Source of the DNA: Leptospira limi
GTDB lineage: Bacteria > Spirochaetota > Leptospiria > Leptospirales > Leptospiraceae
Length of the DNA stretch: 64,000 bases
Assembly: GCF_026151395.1 (NCBI RefSeq)
Contig: NZ_JAMQPV010000001.1
Coordinates: 620,001-684,000, forward strand
Reading direction: 5' to 3'
Made by a program: the position numbers and the translations under genes. Each line of letters starts with the position of its first letter. Within the stretch, counting starts at the first letter, position 1. A model generated the notes under the pieces. That model was not told the origin of the DNA. It made no database searches and was given only the letters and a program-made list of their open reading frames with translations. Positions 7,790 through 18,008 of the stretch are shown in pieces.

Positions 7790-9250
7790 ATGAGCGAAAA
7801 CCACCAAGTACTCTTTCGAAAATACCGACCACAGTTCTTTCGGGATGTGATTTACCAAGACCTTGCTGTTGGTTCTTTACAAAACGCATTTAAATCGAAA
7901 AAAATTGGACATGCTTATATCTTCATTGGGCCAAGAGGTGTCGGAAAAACAACCATCGCAAGAATCCTTGCAAAAAGACTCAACTGTGAACGCCCAGACG
8001 GTGTTGAACCTTGTAATGAATGTACTTCTTGTTTAGAAATCACAAAAGGAAATTCAAATGATGTTTTTGAAATTGATGCAGCATCCAACAGTGGCGTTGA
8101 TAATATCCGTGAATTAAGAGAAAATGTAAAATTCAATGCAATGGGGGGAAAGTACCGCGTTTACATTTTGGATGAGGTACATATGCTCAGTGGAGCTGCC
8201 TTCAATGCACTACTCAAAACACTAGAAGAACCTCCTGCTCATGTCGTTTTCATCTTAGCAACAACAGAGTATCATAAAATCCCTGAAACAATTTTATCAC
8301 GTTGCCAAGACTTCCATTTTCGAAAAGTACCAGTTACCGTTTTACAATCTTACATCGAAACATTATGTACGAAGGAAGGACTCAAATACGATTCGGAAGG
8401 ATTATTTTGGATCGCAAAAAAAGGTGATGGTTCTGTTCGAGATACCTTATCCTTTATGGAACAGGCGGTTATATTCACTGACGGGAATTTAACAGGAGCT
8501 AAATTAAGAAAAATGATTGGGTATCATGGAATTGATACCTTTACTGATTTTCTGAACCAACTCATCGATACCTCGCAAAGTGCTCAAATTTTCGAAACTT
8601 TGGAAAATTTATTCCAAGCAGGAATTGATCTTAGCAAATTTATTTGGGATTTTATCGAATTTTTAAATTCACTACTTCTCATCAAAGACAACTTAGCTGA
8701 TCGTGAATCAATTAACATTCCCCAAGAAGATTTACAAAAACTCAAACAAAACTACCGCGAACTTGATCGTGAAATTTTAGTTTTACTTGCTGAAAGAATT
8801 TTTTCCGTATACGAAAAATTGAATTTAATGAAACTTCGAAGTTCGTATGAGATGAAAGTATATCTGGAAATTCAATTTCGAAAATTAATATTGGACAGAG
8901 AGAAACCAAGTGTTTCCGGATTATTAGCAAAAATTTCAGAATTAACAAAACTAGTGCAGGGGGACATTAGCACCCTTCCTGATGGGATTGAATCGGTTAA
9001 AAAACAAATCCAAACTCCTATTCCCAATCAGGAAAAACCGATTCCAAACCCAAGTACACAACCTATTGCAAAAATAGAATCACCAACGCCAGAAACAAAA
9101 ACACAAATTCCGAATTCACCCACATTGGATAAGAATCCAAATACCAAAGAACCAAGTACAAGTGGAAATCACCCTGAGGATATGGAAAAATTATTAAAAG
9201 AAAAATTCTCTGGTATGGAAGTGGATCCAAAACAATTTAAAAATTTATAA
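7790..9250 (+). CDS. dnaX: DNA polymerase III subunit gamma/tau
   Basis: The ATPase of the clamp loader, which opens the DnaN ring and loads it on primed DNA. Walker [10 protein letters not shown] is at 47-55. The zinc cysteines are C66, C75, C78 and C81, Walker B DEVH is at 129-132, and the SRC-type arginine finger is in [10 protein letters not shown]. The C-terminal third is proline- and glutamine-rich (near residues 405-460) and of low complexity, as in a short tau linker. At 486 residues it lies between gamma and full tau of E. coli. It is followed by ybaB (14-base gap) and recR, a widely conserved order. The partner subunits delta (41768-42877) and delta' (27268-28200) are in the same window. 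Confidence 0.96.
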   Translation: MSENHQVLFRKYRPQFFRDVIYQDLAVGSLQNAFKSKKIGHAYIFIGPRGVGKTTIARILAKRLNCERPDGVEPCNECTSCLEITKGNSNDVFEIDAASNSGVDNIRELRENVKFNAMGGKYRVYILDEVHMLSGAAFNALLKTLEEPPAHVVFILATTEYHKIPETILSRCQDFHFRKVPVTVLQSYIETLCTKEGLKYDSEGLFWIAKKGDGSVRDTLSFMEQAVIFTDGNLTGAKLRKMIGYHGIDTFTDFLNQLIDTSQSAQIFETLENLFQAGIDLSKFIWDFIEFLNSLLLIKDNLADRESINIPQEDLQKLKQNYRELDREILVLLAERIFSVYEKLNLMKLRSSYEMKVYLEIQFRKLILDREKPSVSGLLAKISELTKLVQGDISTLPDGIESVKKQIQTPIPNQEKPIPNPSTQPIAKIESPTPETKTQIPNSPTLDKNPNTKEPSTSGNHPEDMEKLLKEKFSGMEVDPKQFKNL

Positions 9251-9264
9251 GTCCAAAGGTTAGT

Positions 9265-9636
9265 ATGGGAATTTTTGACCAAATGAAACAGATGCGAGAA
9301 GCATTTTCGCAACTGGGAAACATCAAAGAAAAACAAGAAGAACTTCAAAAACGACTCGCGCAGATTCGAGTCACTGCATCAGCCGGAGCTGGAATGGTGG
9401 AAGTCACTGCGTCTGCGGATGGAACTCTTACAAATTTAAATATCAATCCCATTATGTATAATGCGGATGATAAAAAAATGTTAGAAGATTTGATTTTATC
9501 AGCAACTAACGAAGTGCAACGAAAGGCAAAAGAGACCATGGCACACGAAATGAAAAATGTCTTAGGTTTTAATCCTAGTGATTTTGAGGGTGTCTTCAAT
9601 CAAATCCAGAAGGATGGAGGGTTTCCTCCTGTCTGA
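9265..9636 (+). CDS. ybaB: YbaB/EbfC nucleoid-associated protein
   Basis: A 123-residue DNA-binding protein of the YbaB/EbfC family. An N-terminal coiled-coil helix (residues 1-33, [20 protein letters not shown]) is followed by the conserved core [18 protein letters not shown] and a C-terminal helix. The dimers bind DNA with low specificity and cover the nucleoid; in Borrelia the homologue regulates erp genes. Its place between dnaX and recR is the usual one in bacteria and supports the call. It ends inside the recR translation-start region, so the two are coupled. Confidence 0.94.
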   Translation: MGIFDQMKQMREAFSQLGNIKEKQEELQKRLAQIRVTASAGAGMVEVTASADGTLTNLNINPIMYNADDKKMLEDLILSATNEVQRKAKETMAHEMKNVLGFNPSDFEGVFNQIQKDGGFPPV

Positions 9637-10222
9637 TCCACAATTCCAAAAACTAATCCAAGCATTTTCAAGCCTTCCTGGTATTGGAAAAAAAAGTGCC
9701 ACTCGTATCGGATTTCATATTTTACGAATGGACCCTAGTACATTCCAATCATGGTTACATCATATTGAAGAAGCTAAAACCAAACTTCGATTTTGTGATG
9801 AATGTGGAGGGCTTACAGAGGAATCAATTTGTTCTATTTGTTTATCTGATCGAAGGGATAACGGAATTCTTTGTGTTGTGGAGCAACCAGAGGATATCTT
9901 TTTCATCGAAAACACAAAAGAATACTCTGGAAAATATCATGTTTTAAATGGAGCCATCTCTCCATTGGATGGAATTGGACCAGAACAATTGCGCATCAAA
10001 CAACTCATGTCGCGATTGGATACTGGTGAGATCAAGGAAGTTCTCATTGCAACAAATCCGACTCTCGAAGGGGATGCAACTGCTTCTTACTTATCAACCG
10101 TGATCAAACCGATGGAAATCAAAATTACAAGGATTGCTCACGGGATTACAATAGGTGGAACTTTGGAATATTCTGACCAGTATACATTAGGAAAAGCAAT
10201 CAAGTCTCGATTGACATTATAA
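9614..10222 (+). CDS. recR: Recombination protein RecR
   Basis: RecR acts with RecF (31108-32211) and RecO to load RecA at gaps. The helix-hairpin-helix with [17 protein letters not shown] is at residues 18-34. The four zinc cysteines are C61, C64, C73 and C76, followed by a Toprim domain ([14 protein letters not shown]) and the end [26 protein letters not shown]. Length about 202 residues, normal for the family. The ATG at 9614 is within ybaB; a CTG at 9629 eight bases after GGAGG is an alternative start giving 197 residues. The GGAGG can pair with CCTCC just after it. Confidence 0.95.
   Translation: MEGFLLSDPQFQKLIQAFSSLPGIGKKSATRIGFHILRMDPSTFQSWLHHIEEAKTKLRFCDECGGLTEESICSICLSDRRDNGILCVVEQPEDIFFIENTKEYSGKYHVLNGAISPLDGIGPEQLRIKQLMSRLDTGEIKEVLIATNPTLEGDATASYLSTVIKPMEIKITRIAHGITIGGTLEYSDQYTLGKAIKSRLTL
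9616..9629 (+). promoter_or_regulatory. Ribosome site of recR in a small hairpin
   Basis: GGAGG (9616-9620) and CCTCC (9625-9629) form a 5-bp hairpin with loop GTTT that would hide the only strong ribosome site for recR. Ribosomes finishing ybaB (stop 9634-9636) would open it, which would couple recR translation to ybaB. Seen in the sequence; the regulatory effect is inferred. Confidence 0.4.
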
Positions 10223-10252
10223 CTATTTTCTTTGGGTTAAATGAGTTTGCAT

Positions 10253-10841
10253 CTATTTTGATTCTACAATTTCAAATTCTAATTTTTCCCCAAAGAAATG
10301 AAATTTTATTTTTCTTTCAATTTCGAAATAACCAGCTAACGAAATATAAATTAAAACTATATAAATGGGAATCGATACTGATTTGGGATAGTGAAATTTA
10401 AACCCCAAAATTTGGATGATGATCACTGCTAAAAAAAGCTGTGCAGTAAAAAAAACTGATAATTAATTAAGAATGGTGTTTCATAGAAATGATCAGATTT
10501 TTGCGTGATGATCTCCACTTCACTCGGGTGATTGAATATCTTTGAAAAATAAAGGTATAGAGATGTAATTTCATCATTTTTTCTAAACTCTTCACAAATA
10601 GCTTTATTCCCATCCACAAGAAACTCTTTCTCTAACTCATCTGCTAACAGATAAGCAGATGGTTCATGAATTGGGTGAATATTTTTCAATGATGAAAACA
10701 AGTATCAGGGTTTTTAGAATAAGAAATATATTGGATGATTCCTTTTACTTCGATATCTTCTAGATAACAAAGATCAATCAAAAACAATGTTTCGAAACTT
10801 AAAGTAAAAAGAGTTAGGATTCTAAGAATAGTTATATGCAT
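10253..10841 (-). pseudogene. Membrane protein gene broken by two frameshifts
   Basis: Three adjacent frames on the minus strand fit end to end. The first starts at an ATG (10839-10841, MHITILRILTLFTLSFETLF, a signal-like helix) and stops at 10686. The second (10429-10701) contains HPIHEPSAYLLADELEKEF. The third runs to a TAG at 10253 and encodes a hydrophobic part with VSIPIYIVLIYISLAGYFEI. Adding one T to the T4 run near 10690 and one T to the T7 run near 10435 restores a continuous product of about 195 residues with three membrane helices and a soluble loop. No family was recognised. The breaks may be real decay or errors in the assembled sequence. Confidence 0.6.
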
Positions 10842-10878
10842 TAACATAAACGATCATATAAAATATTTTTGGTTTCCT

Positions 10879-12429
10879 TTAAAACCTGTGCTCAAACACA
10901 ATAAACGATTCTCGTAACACACGACCATATTTTGAATCTAATAAAACAAACAACGCATCACCTGCGACAAAATAACCTGAACGAAAAATAATTTGGAAAT
11001 CGGATGTCACGTTGTAACGAATATTAAAATTATATTCCATACCCATATAGGTAGATGTTTGGTATCCATTCCGTTCACTGAATTCACGGTTAATTTTAAT
11101 TTCGGGAGATTTTGTTGCCCATAGTTGGTAATAACCTAATGTAAATTGATATGGTCCGAATGCGATGATATTGGAATACAAACCATACTCATTCAATCCA
11201 GAAAAACTGGATCCATTGAATAAAGCATAACCTCCAGTAAAGTCAGTCGCAATGTTGGAAATGGAAAACCCTGGTGCTAGAGTTCTATAACCATTTCCTT
11301 TTAAATTTGCTTCTTCGCCATTTGCATCGTAACCAGGTCGCCCTGTAGTTCCTAAGGCGATTAGATTAAAATTTAAAGATTCATTCCAACGGTACGTGAA
11401 CTGAAAATCATACATACCACCTTTCACAAAATGCCTTTGAGTAGTGTTATAGATTGTTACATCGTTTGAATCATTGATAGGTTTTAATTTTTTTACTGTT
11501 CCAGTATTCAAAATACCATGTACAATGAAGGAAAATTTCTGAAAATTAAATTCATTGTGTAAACCATACCATGCGAGTCTTGCTGTTTCATTATCTGATT
11601 TATCATTATCATCTAAAAAGTATGCATACACTTCATTTCTGATATTCCTAAAGTACTCAAATTTTAAACGATTGTAGTAAATATTTGAACTTTGATAATT
11701 TTTATCAGCAAAACCATTTTTATCTACATCTAAAAAACTTTGGTCTCTAGCACGAAGGATTCCACCTTCTAGTGATAAGCGTAGAAATTGAAAATTTTTT
11801 AGAATACTAACTCCAGTTCCAGTAGAGAATAAAACGCGTCCTTGTGCGGAACTAAACAATTGTTGTCCGACTTTGATAAACAATCCTGATTCTGGAATTC
11901 TAAAATTTAAATACAAAAAGTTAGTTTGTACGTTAACAGCAGAAGTTCGACCTCGTTCCCCACCTGAACCTGGACCCACTAATCCAGGATCAAATCCATC
12001 TGGCCCTGTTGACCTTAAGCCTTTACCCCCGAATGGAATATCTCCTACCTGCATCCCCCAAATTCCTTCCACATATTTGTTTGCAGAAAAGCTCATATTA
12101 TAAAGAAAACGCGAGTCATAATAACTTACGTCTTCTTTTCGAGGTGTAATTTGACTCGGTAAACCCTTTTGTCTTCTCTCTAAATCAGTTTGAATAGTAT
12201 TTTGCTCTGATTGTAATCGATCAGCATTTTCCTTATCTAAATTTGTGATTGGTGTTACCGGAGTTTTACGTTCCAGTAAAACATCTCTTCCAACATTTGT
12301 AGCTCGAACACGAAACGAACCGTTAAAATTCATAATAGTCCTTTGAGACTCTTCTTCTTGCGAATATAAGAATCCCAATGGAATTAGAAATAAAATACAA
12401 ACAGTCAGTAAACGAGTGAACATTTTCAA
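10879..12429 (-). CDS. Outer-membrane beta-barrel protein
   Basis: A 516-residue protein with a signal peptide (residues 1-23, ending FLYSQ). It has many alternating aromatic strands, for example FSFIVHGILNTGTV, YQFTLGYYQLWATK and YNFNIRYNVTSDFQIIFRSGYF, and a C-terminal phenylalanine (FEHRF), the usual signal for barrel assembly. A poorly conserved charged N-terminal stretch with RKTPVTPITNL precedes the barrel. It resembles porins or alginate-export-like barrels of spirochaetes, but no firm family was seen. The gene starts two bases after the stop of the periplasmic binding protein, so both are in one operon and could work as uptake partners; that is inference. Confidence 0.75.
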   Translation of the reverse strand: MKMFTRLLTVCILFLIPLGFLYSQEEESQRTIMNFNGSFRVRATNVGRDVLLERKTPVTPITNLDKENADRLQSEQNTIQTDLERRQKGLPSQITPRKEDVSYYDSRFLYNMSFSANKYVEGIWGMQVGDIPFGGKGLRSTGPDGFDPGLVGPGSGGERGRTSAVNVQTNFLYLNFRIPESGLFIKVGQQLFSSAQGRVLFSTGTGVSILKNFQFLRLSLEGGILRARDQSFLDVDKNGFADKNYQSSNIYYNRLKFEYFRNIRNEVYAYFLDDNDKSDNETARLAWYGLHNEFNFQKFSFIVHGILNTGTVKKLKPINDSNDVTIYNTTQRHFVKGGMYDFQFTYRWNESLNFNLIALGTTGRPGYDANGEEANLKGNGYRTLAPGFSISNIATDFTGGYALFNGSSFSGLNEYGLYSNIIAFGPYQFTLGYYQLWATKSPEIKINREFSERNGYQTSTYMGMEYNFNIRYNVTSDFQIIFRSGYFVAGDALFVLLDSKYGRVLRESFIVFEHRF

Positions 12430-12430
12430 A

Positions 12431-13285
12431 TTACTCTTTTTTTACCCATTTGTTTGATTTAAAATATTTGTTAATCAACTGTTGGATTTTGCCAGTTCGT
12501 TTGAGTTCCTTAATGAAAAAGTTAAGGTTATAAAGAAATTCAATGTCTCTTTTTGCAATTGCCATACTAATGTGATCTTCTTGTACCACCCCTAATATTG
12601 GTAAATAATTAGCTCGCAGAGAAGAATCTTTTTGTAGTAATGCTTGGATGTAAAATGAATCAGCTACAAAAGCATTTACGTTATTTTTCTTTAATTCGTT
12701 TAAGGCTGCTTCATTTGTGAAATAAGAAAAAACTTGTGCCTTAGGAAATGCTTCCCGTAAAAATTGATGGTTGGAACTATTTGCTAAAACTGAATAGGAA
12801 ATTCCTGTAATGTTCGTTAAATCATTTAAATTTCTAAATAGTTGGACCGTTACAATTTGTCCTTCCGGTTCTGGTGGAAGTGCTGTACGATTCACTAAAG
12901 CAGCAGGTGTCGAAATTAAATATGGATCTGTAAAATAAACATCTCGGAAACGATTGATAGAAGAAGAGATTCCAGCCATTGCAATTTGGCTATCTCCTTT
13001 TTCTAACATACGAGCGTGCTGGTCAAACGTACGTAAGGGAATAATCTTTAAATCAACATCTAGAAATTTTGCATATTCCTGCGCCAATTCAACATCTAGT
13101 CCAGGAAACTCATCGTTTGGATTTTCAATATAAAATGGATCGTAAAATTCATTAACGGATACCGTTAATGTTTTGGTTTTTTTTATTTTTTCCAGAGTTG
13201 GACTGGATTGTCCCAAAAGTAATGTTGGGACAAATAGAAAGGCTACCAATATTTTCCAAACATTTCGATGGTTATTAGGGAACAT
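12431..13285 (-). CDS. Periplasmic solute-binding protein (SBP family 3)
   Basis: A 284-residue exported protein. Its signal peptide ends near residue 25 (VPTLLLGQSS). The family 3 motif appears as LTVSVNEFYDPFYIENPNDEFPGLDVELAQEYAK split around residue 40-75, followed by FDQHARMLEKGDSQIAMAGISSSINR and FTDPYLIS. These match amino-acid-binding proteins of ABC importers and sensor domains. The aspartate in the usual GFDVDL is present as GLDVEL. No permease or ATPase gene is beside it; instead a beta-barrel gene follows at a two-base gap. It might feed an unlinked transporter or act as a sensor. Ligand unknown. Confidence 0.8.
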   Translation of the reverse strand: MFPNNHRNVWKILVAFLFVPTLLLGQSSPTLEKIKKTKTLTVSVNEFYDPFYIENPNDEFPGLDVELAQEYAKFLDVDLKIIPLRTFDQHARMLEKGDSQIAMAGISSSINRFRDVYFTDPYLISTPAALVNRTALPPEPEGQIVTVQLFRNLNDLTNITGISYSVLANSSNHQFLREAFPKAQVFSYFTNEAALNELKKNNVNAFVADSFYIQALLQKDSSLRANYLPILGVVQEDHISMAIAKRDIEFLYNLNFFIKELKRTGKIQQLINKYFKSNKWVKKE

Positions 13286-13327
13286 CCAATTAACCTTCTT
13301 TTTGGAAAGAGAAACGGCAAGGAAAAA

Positions 13328-14824
13328 TTAAGGATTTAGTAAGACAAATTCTGTCCTTCGATTTTTTTTCGAAGATGCTTCATCTGTTCCCTGAACCATC
13401 GGTTGAGTGGGTCCCTTTCCTTCTGTCACCAATCGGTTAGGATCTACACCTTTAGAGACTAAATATTGTTTAACGGATTCAGCCCTTTCTTTAGATAAGA
13501 TCATATTGTCTTCAAAAGTTCCAGTCAGGTCAGTATGTCCGATGATTTTCATTTTTTGTTCAGAATTCTCATGAAGGTAATCTACAATCGAATCCAATGG
13601 AATTGATGATTCTGGTTTTAATATGGAAGAGGCTCTTTCAAAATAGACAGAATCGAGAGAAATTTTCTTTGTTTCTTCTAATTTCTTTTGAACCAAATTT
13701 TCCTGCTTAGGAACTGATGCTGTGAAAATATCAAATGATTTTCCTTCCACTCGCCGGCAGAATAGAAAGGTTTTTTTCACCTGCTGAAACACAATATAGG
13801 CTTCATCTTCAGAAGAATTAATAGGACTTCCTAAATTCTCAACATCCTTAAATTCTTCCCCTTCGATTTTTGCCATATACAAATCAAAACCACCAAATCC
13901 ACCAGGACGGTTGGATGAGAAAAAAAGAATTTTACCATCATCATTAAATGCAGCTGCAATTGTTGCATGTTGTTCATTGATAGGTGAAGGCAAAAGTTTC
14001 GGATTTGTCCACTGATTGTTTTTAAACTGACTATAATAAATTTTTGCTAAGTTTGGTTTTCCGAACGGGTAACGAGTGAATAGGAGAGTATCACCTAACA
14101 AGTGCGGATTTTCTTCAATTTCCTCAGTATTGATAGGGGCAGGTAAAGCAGTAGGAACAGACCATGTTTTTCCGTTCCAATTGGAAACATACAAATCTCT
14201 CGAAATACCGACTTTCCCATCTGCTAACATCACTTCAATGGATCCATCTCGATTGGATGAAAGAAGGATCATTTTTCCATCGCGAGTTATAAACGGACTC
14301 TGGTCATCGAAAGGAGAATTTAAAACACTGACTTCTTCAGGAAAATCCCATGTTCCATCTTTCTTTCGTTCTGATTTAAAAATTTCTGTATAACTGCGTT
14401 CAGATCGTTTCGAATAAAAATATAAAGTTTTTGCATCAGGAGTCATAGTTGGACCAAACTCTTGAAATTCTGAATTGATAGGGCCTTTGATCGGACTCAC
14501 AACTAAAGTATCTTCACCTTCCTTTGTTTGGGCAAATACAGATGAAGCCATCAAAGATGTAAAAAATAAACCGATCGTCCATTGGATGAGTTTTTGTTTA
14601 TGAAAAAATTGAGGGGATTGATTCGTAATGCGTTTAAAAATAAAATATGATGCGTTATTTGTAGCTCTTTTAAATACTTTCGCTGCTATATTAATACTAA
14701 TTCGTTTAATTCCACATCCAGAGTTATTAACCGATTTACGTTTAATACCAGATTTAATGAATATAATGGATTTGTGTTTTTTGATCGCAAAAACGAAATT
14801 TGGATGAGTGAGTTGATTGGGCAT
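13328..14824 (-). CDS. OmpA-family protein with PD40 propeller repeats and a long N-terminal extension
   Basis: A 498-residue envelope protein. After a hydrophobic signal segment (79-97, cleavage near SSVFA-Q) come WD40-like PD40 repeats (PTMTPDAKTLYFYSKR, PFITRDGKMILLSSNR, AAFNDDGKILFFSSNRPGG), then a C-terminal OmpA peptidoglycan-binding domain (IIGHTDLTG near 428, SKERAESVKQYLVSKGV, NRRTEFVLL). It is thought to link the outer membrane to the cell wall. The only ATG with a ribosome site (GAGG, six bases away) is at 14824. It places about 78 mostly basic residues before the signal segment, which is very unusual. No start codon lies between. A 59-codon frame on the other strand covers the same DNA. 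Confidence 0.82.
   Translation of the reverse strand: MPNQLTHPNFVFAIKKHKSIIFIKSGIKRKSVNNSGCGIKRISINIAAKVFKRATNNASYFIFKRITNQSPQFFHKQKLIQWTIGLFFTSLMASSVFAQTKEGEDTLVVSPIKGPINSEFQEFGPTMTPDAKTLYFYSKRSERSYTEIFKSERKKDGTWDFPEEVSVLNSPFDDQSPFITRDGKMILLSSNRDGSIEVMLADGKVGISRDLYVSNWNGKTWSVPTALPAPINTEEIEENPHLLGDTLLFTRYPFGKPNLAKIYYSQFKNNQWTNPKLLPSPINEQHATIAAAFNDDGKILFFSSNRPGGFGGFDLYMAKIEGEEFKDVENLGSPINSSEDEAYIVFQQVKKTFLFCRRVEGKSFDIFTASVPKQENLVQKKLEETKKISLDSVYFERASSILKPESSIPLDSIVDYLHENSEQKMKIIGHTDLTGTFEDNMILSKERAESVKQYLVSKGVDPNRLVTEGKGPTQPMVQGTDEASSKKNRRTEFVLLNP
14628..14807 (+). CDS. Possible small membrane protein antisense to the OmpA-gene start
   Basis: A 59-codon ATG frame on the opposite strand to the N-terminal extension of the OmpA/PD40 gene. 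The product has one clear membrane helix (FVALLNTFAAILILIRLI) followed by an amphipathic tail with repeated L-I-P-x-x-L. A purine-rich GAGGGGA lies about 13 bases upstream, which is far for a ribosome site. Either this frame or the antisense basic extension is likely to be accidental. Weak evidence. Confidence 0.25.
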   Translation: MRLKIKYDALFVALLNTFAAILILIRLIPHPELLTDLRLIPDLMNIMDLCFLIAKTKFG

Positions 14825-14854
14825 TTGACACCTCGGTCATCTGCCCAAAAATTC

Positions 14855-16111
14855 TTATCGGATATATTGTTTTAAGACATCCGGAATTTGGAAGGTTCCA
14901 TCTTCTAATTGGTAGTTTTCAATCACTGCTGCCAGTGTTCGACCGATCGCAAGACCAGAACCATTCAAAGTATGGACGAGCAGGTTTTTTCCTTCCTTTG
15001 ACTTGTATCGAATTTTTCCTCGTCTTGCTTGATAGTCTTTGAAGTTCGAAACAGAAGAAATTTCCATAAATCGTCCAAGTCCTGGCATCCACACTTCGAT
15101 ATCATATGTTTTGGAGGAAGCACTCGACATATCTTTGCTACAAAGTAACATCACACGATACGGCAGATTTAATTTTTGCAAAATGGATTCTGCATCTTTT
15201 AACATCTTTTCGTGTTCTTCCACTGACTTCTCAGGTTCTACAAATTTAACAAGTTCGACTTTCTGGAATTGGTGAACTCGCACTAACCCACGTGTGTCTC
15301 TTCCATAAGATCCAGCTTCTCTTCTAAAACAGGATGTGTGGGCACAAACAGAGATCGGTAATTCTTTTTCTTGGATGATTTCATCACGGTAATAATTCGT
15401 AAGAGGCACTTCCGCTGTTGGAATGAGATTCAATCCATCTTTTTCCAATCGATAAAAATCTTCCGCAAACTTTGGGAGTTGGCCTGTAGCCGTCATGGAT
15501 TCGTCGTTCACAAGAACAGGAACCCACATTTCTTCATATCCATTTTCAGATGTGTGCGTATCGAGCATCAAATTCATTAACGCACGTTCTAATTTTGCAC
15601 CTAAGCCACGATAGGTGTAAAACCTTGCACCAGAAAGTTTGACCCCACGCTCAAAATCAAAAATACCTAGTTTTTCCCCAATATCAAAATGGGTTTTTGA
15701 TTCAAAAGAGTATTTTTTGATTTCACCCCATTGTCTGACTAGAACGTTATCTTCTTCTGACTTCCCTTCTGGTACCGAAGGGTCCAATAAATTAGGAAGT
15801 CCTAAATTAAGATCATGTAAAGATTCTTCTTCTTTTGAAAGTTCTTCTTCGATTGCTTTGATGCGATCTCCAACTCCTTTCATTGAATTCGAAATTTCAG
15901 TAATATCTTTTCCTTGTGATTTTTGAATTCCTATTTCTTTTGAAACGCGGTTTCGTTCCGCACGGAGTTCTTCTACTTCTAATTTTAATTTTCTTTGTTT
16001 CTCTGAAACAGATTTAATTTTTGCTTCTATGTCAGTAGAGACAACACCACGTTTTTGTAAGGTGGAAAGTAGTTCTTCTGGGTTCTGAACAATACGATTG
16101 ATATCAAGCAT
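14855..16111 (-). CDS. serS: Seryl-tRNA synthetase
   Basis: Charges tRNA-Ser with serine (ATP-dependent); three tRNA-Ser genes lie about 8 kb away. The N-terminal coiled-coil arm (residues 25-105) binds the long variable arm of tRNA-Ser. Class II motif 2 is visible as [15 protein letters not shown], and motif 3 as [20 protein letters not shown]. Also present are TAEVPLTN and [15 protein letters not shown]. Length 418 residues, standard. The start overlaps the end of tatD by eight bases, so translation of the two is coupled. Confidence 0.97.
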   Translation of the reverse strand: MLDINRIVQNPEELLSTLQKRGVVSTDIEAKIKSVSEKQRKLKLEVEELRAERNRVSKEIGIQKSQGKDITEISNSMKGVGDRIKAIEEELSKEEESLHDLNLGLPNLLDPSVPEGKSEEDNVLVRQWGEIKKYSFESKTHFDIGEKLGIFDFERGVKLSGARFYTYRGLGAKLERALMNLMLDTHTSENGYEEMWVPVLVNDESMTATGQLPKFAEDFYRLEKDGLNLIPTAEVPLTNYYRDEIIQEKELPISVCAHTSCFRREAGSYGRDTRGLVRVHQFQKVELVKFVEPEKSVEEHEKMLKDAESILQKLNLPYRVMLLCSKDMSSASSKTYDIEVWMPGLGRFMEISSVSNFKDYQARRGKIRYKSKEGKNLLVHTLNGSGLAIGRTLAAVIENYQLEDGTFQIPDVLKQYIR

Positions 16112-16914
16112 GGTGATAAGCCTTTCTTTCTGTAAATTTTAGTGAATTTTTATAAATACGTTCTGCTACTTCTGTATTAGGTTCTGTTCGTAATGAAAAC
16201 ATTTTCTCCAATACAAAGGGTAAATGCGAAGAATCATTTCTTTTCCCACGATGCGGCATTGGTGATAAAAATGGTGCATCTGTTTCAATCAAAATGGATT
16301 CGAGTGGAATTTTTTTGGCAGCTTCTTGGATCTCCACCGCTGATTTAAACGTAACAATTCCTGAAAAAGAAATATAATACCCAAGATCAACAAATTGTTT
16401 TGCAGCTTCATAATCATAAGTAAAACAATGGATCACTCCAAATGCTTTTGTCTTATATTCTTTTAATGCTTCATACGTATCCTGAAAAGCATCTCGTGAA
16501 TGGATGACAACGGGCATTTGGTACTCTGAAGAAAAATCCAGAAACTTTCGCAATACATCATTTTGTTGGGAACGAGTGCTTGCGTCATGGTAAAGATCCA
16601 TACCAATTTCACCAATCGCTGCAAACTTAGGATCATTCATTCGGGATTTTGCTAAATCTAAAATTTGATCGGCATTAGGGAATTCATGAGTTTCTGTTGG
16701 ATGGCATCCAATGGAATACGAAATCTTTAATTCATCTGTAGAGTATATATCTGAAATACGAACAGCTTCGATGGAACTTGGTAGATCAATGCCAATCTGC
16801 ACCAGTTGGTCTACTCCAGCCATTCGGGATTTCTCCAGGGTTTCTTCGATACTTTGTCCTTGTTCTCGAATTATGTCTAAGTGGCAATGTGTGTCGATCA
16901 ACGAATATCCCATA
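16104..16914 (-). CDS. tatD: TatD-family metal-dependent hydrolase
   Basis: A TIM-barrel metal-dependent nuclease of about 269 residues. The metal ligands are seen in LIDTHCHLD (residues 5-13), the glutamate in [10 protein letters not shown], the histidines in VIHSRDA and IHCFTYD and the aspartate in [11 protein letters not shown]. TatD enzymes degrade DNA or process ends during repair and may act on D-aminoacyl-tRNA. The ATG at 16914 was chosen because it places the DTHCHLD motif at the usual distance; a TTG nine bases upstream is in frame. It overlaps serS. Confidence 0.93.
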
Positions 16915-17018
16915 AATAGCAAGATTTGTAATTTCCACTGGATGAAAATGAAAATTCAATCGAAAGATATAGTGGGTAGATTAACTTTTGTTTAAATCAT
17001 CGTAGGTCTATAACGAAC

Positions 17019-18008
17019 GTGGAAGTAAAACAAAGACTACATTTAATTTTTTACCGACTTCGGTATAAAGTCCAGGAATGGAAGCTTAAGTTGTCCCAAC
17101 GTTACGAAGATTTGGACAAAAAAGGTCGTGAAAAACTGACCATTATGGTCATTCCTCATACTGACCGAAAAACCATTAACTTTGTCATCTCTTACAAGGC
17201 CATTTCTATCTTCATTGGTATCATGGTAGTGTTACTTGTCATCAGTGCGGTAAACGTTTTATCTCATAGTGGATCCATCCACCAACTCACAGAACTCAAT
17301 TTAACCAATAAAGACTTTATTAGACAATCATCTAAGATGAAAGAAGAGGTAAACTCTCTTCACGAAACCATCCAATACTACTATGACCGTATCTCTAACC
17401 TTTATATCAAATTAGGTGGAGATCCATCTCGCGTATCAAAAGGGATGGGTGGACAAGCGGGACAATTCCTTGCTTTACAAGGAACACCTCAAACTGACAT
17501 CACAGATGAATCCTTTCGCATTAAAGAAGACATTCATAATTTAAAATTATCATCAGAGCTTTCTGAAGAAATTATCAAACTCATCAAAAAAAGAAAAAGC
17601 ATCATTAAAAACACACCATCGATTTGGCCCACAAAAGGGTATGTATTGTTTCCCTTTGGAAAGTACATCTCACCAATTACTGGCAAAGAAGAAATCAATC
17701 GTGGTTTGGACATTGGATCTTTTCCAGGAGCAGAAGTCATTGCTACCGCACCTGGTTTAGTGTTTGATACTGGATACTCACCAGCGACTGGTTATTATGT
17801 AAAAATTTCCCACAGATTTGGTTGGAAAACGATCTACTCAAATTTAGATCGAATCCGTGTGAAGAAAAACGAAAAACTCTCAAAGGGTGACATTCTTGGA
17901 TATGTCGGAAAATCGCCTGAAAATCCGATTTACCACCTTCATTATGAAGTACATGTTGGTACCCAAGCGTTGAATCCGTTTTCGTTTCTCAACCAAATCC
18001 AAGAATAA
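17019..18008 (+). CDS. Membrane-anchored LytM/M23-like protein with a degenerate active site
   Basis: A 329-residue protein: cytosolic basic N-terminus, one membrane helix (about 61-80), a coiled coil (about 90-130) and a LytM/M23 domain outside the membrane (205-320). Active M23 enzymes use H-x3-D, a histidine in YxHL and a final HxH. Here the first ligand is Asn (N227 in INRGLD), D231 is kept, the YxHL histidine is Asn (N275 in YSNL) and the final HLH (306-308) is kept. So it probably does not cut peptidoglycan and may instead activate or position another hydrolase, as EnvC or NlpD do. Its stop abuts the bactofilin start, a known M23-bactofilin pairing used for local cell-wall shaping. Confidence 0.85.
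   Translation: MEVKQRLHLIFYRLRYKVQEWKLKLSQRYEDLDKKGREKLTIMVIPHTDRKTINFVISYKAISIFIGIMVVLLVISAVNVLSHSGSIHQLTELNLTNKDFIRQSSKMKEEVNSLHETIQYYYDRISNLYIKLGGDPSRVSKGMGGQAGQFLALQGTPQTDITDESFRIKEDIHNLKLSSELSEEIIKLIKKRKSIIKNTPSIWPTKGYVLFPFGKYISPITGKEEINRGLDIGSFPGAEVIATAPGLVFDTGYSPATGYYVKISHRFGWKTIYSNLDRIRVKKNEKLSKGDILGYVGKSPENPIYHLHYEVHVGTQALNPFSFLNQIQE

Noticed and set aside
10429..10841. Programmed ribosomal frameshifting in the broken membrane gene
   Set aside because: Neither break has a slippery heptamer with a following stem, and two shifts would be needed; loss of single T bases is simpler.
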